From Burkholderia cenocepacia (GTDB lineage: Bacteria > Pseudomonadota > Gammaproteobacteria > Burkholderiales > Burkholderiaceae), in assembly GCF_014211915.1 (NCBI RefSeq), contig NZ_CP060040.1:1116001-1180000 (forward strand): a stretch of DNA of 64,000 nucleotides, in the 5' to 3' direction. The notes under the pieces were generated by a model. The model saw only the letters and a program-made list of their open reading frames with translations, had not been told where the DNA came from and searched no databases. The position numbers and the translations under genes were made by a program. Shown here one piece after another: positions 63,710-64,000 of this stretch; the stretch's first letter is position 1; each line of letters opens with the position of its first letter.

Positions 63710-64000
63710 GACGATTTACCCCCAAGTCTTTCGTTTGCCGGTCGTAACGCTTGCGCGCTGCGTATACGTCACATCGAGGCTTCCCGGCGATGCGACGGGC
63801 GCAGTGTAATGAGCCGATTTTCTGCTGTTAGCCCTGCGCGGCGGGAAGGTGCTCTTCAAAATGGGGGATATTTATCAGCGCGGAAAACGGCTATTCGCCG
63901 GTTGAAACATGGGACCGGCCAGCGCGCCATGCGCTGGCATTGAATTTCAGCGGGGTACTGCGCGGTCCACGTCGGCGTGGTCGGAACGGACGTTGGAGGG
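63710..64000. other. Upstream region of the last porin
   Basis: 291 bp with no supported gene. It should hold the porin promoter. A half-site like the left part of the shared element (TGAAACATG near 63903) is present, but the right half is absent. Confidence 0.35.

Noticed and set aside
63903..63911. Another copy of the shared 16-bp element upstream of the last porin
   Set aside because: Only the left half (TGAAACATG) is present; the TTCATC half is missing.

Overview
The window is high-GC DNA with the codon habits (third-position G/C) and gene families of Burkholderia: several OmpC-type porins, DUF4148 proteins, many LysR regulators, a Pen-like class A beta-lactamase homologue, and an RND pump with a NodT-type outer membrane factor. 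The lack of housekeeping genes and the dense accessory metabolism, transport and regulation suggest a secondary chromosome of a Burkholderia cepacia complex-like species. This assignment is an inference from gene content.

Layout. 1-6513: tail of an RpiR-type regulator, then a D-Ala-D-Ala dipeptidase and dipeptide ABC transporter in the E. coli ddpXABCDF order. 6640-12363: small membrane and secreted proteins, a LysR gene, a class A beta-lactamase homologue that has lost its catalytic serine and lysine, an NlpD-like LytM lipoprotein, a second LysR gene and a SnoaL-like protein. 12437-15046: LacI-type operators in front of a large secreted lipoprotein whose reading frame is broken by one base. 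15130-25960: TauE/SafE exporter, aldo/keto reductase with divergent LysR, porin, OpgC-like membrane protein, esterase, FAD monooxygenase with divergent LysR, SDR and two uncharacterised proteins. 26277-33959: LysR, an orphan OmpR-type response regulator and an RND-MFP-OMF efflux operon. 34044-41658: two porins, two DUF4148 proteins, a small lipoprotein and a response regulator/kinase pair followed by an atypical response regulator with no phosphorylation residues.

41780-54160 is the most coherent system: a minus-strand operon urtABCDE-fmdA-fmdB-amiE (five-part ABC importer, formamidase, zinc-ribbon protein, aliphatic amidase). It is divergent from a 1140-residue protein that fuses an NCS1-type transporter, a cysteine-rich segment, a histidine kinase and a receiver, followed by an overlapping LuxR-type response regulator. 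A perfect 10-4-10 inverted repeat lies between the divergent units. I read this as a short-chain amide uptake and hydrolysis system controlled by a transporter-like sensor.

54161-63709: a gene-poor stretch, a polyol cluster (MFS porter, HAD phosphatase, mannitol/arabinitol-type dehydrogenase), a FUSC-family protein, a branched-chain aminotransferase divergent from an Lrp/AsnC regulator, and a fourth porin.

A 16-bp element, consensus TRAAACNTGYTTCATC, recurs upstream of the RND operon, one DUF4148 gene, the porin/DUF4148 divergent pair and, in weaker form, the response regulator/kinase operon. This suggests a local regulon tying efflux, porin and small periplasmic proteins to that two-component system. 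No tRNA, rRNA, CRISPR array or intact insertion sequence was seen.
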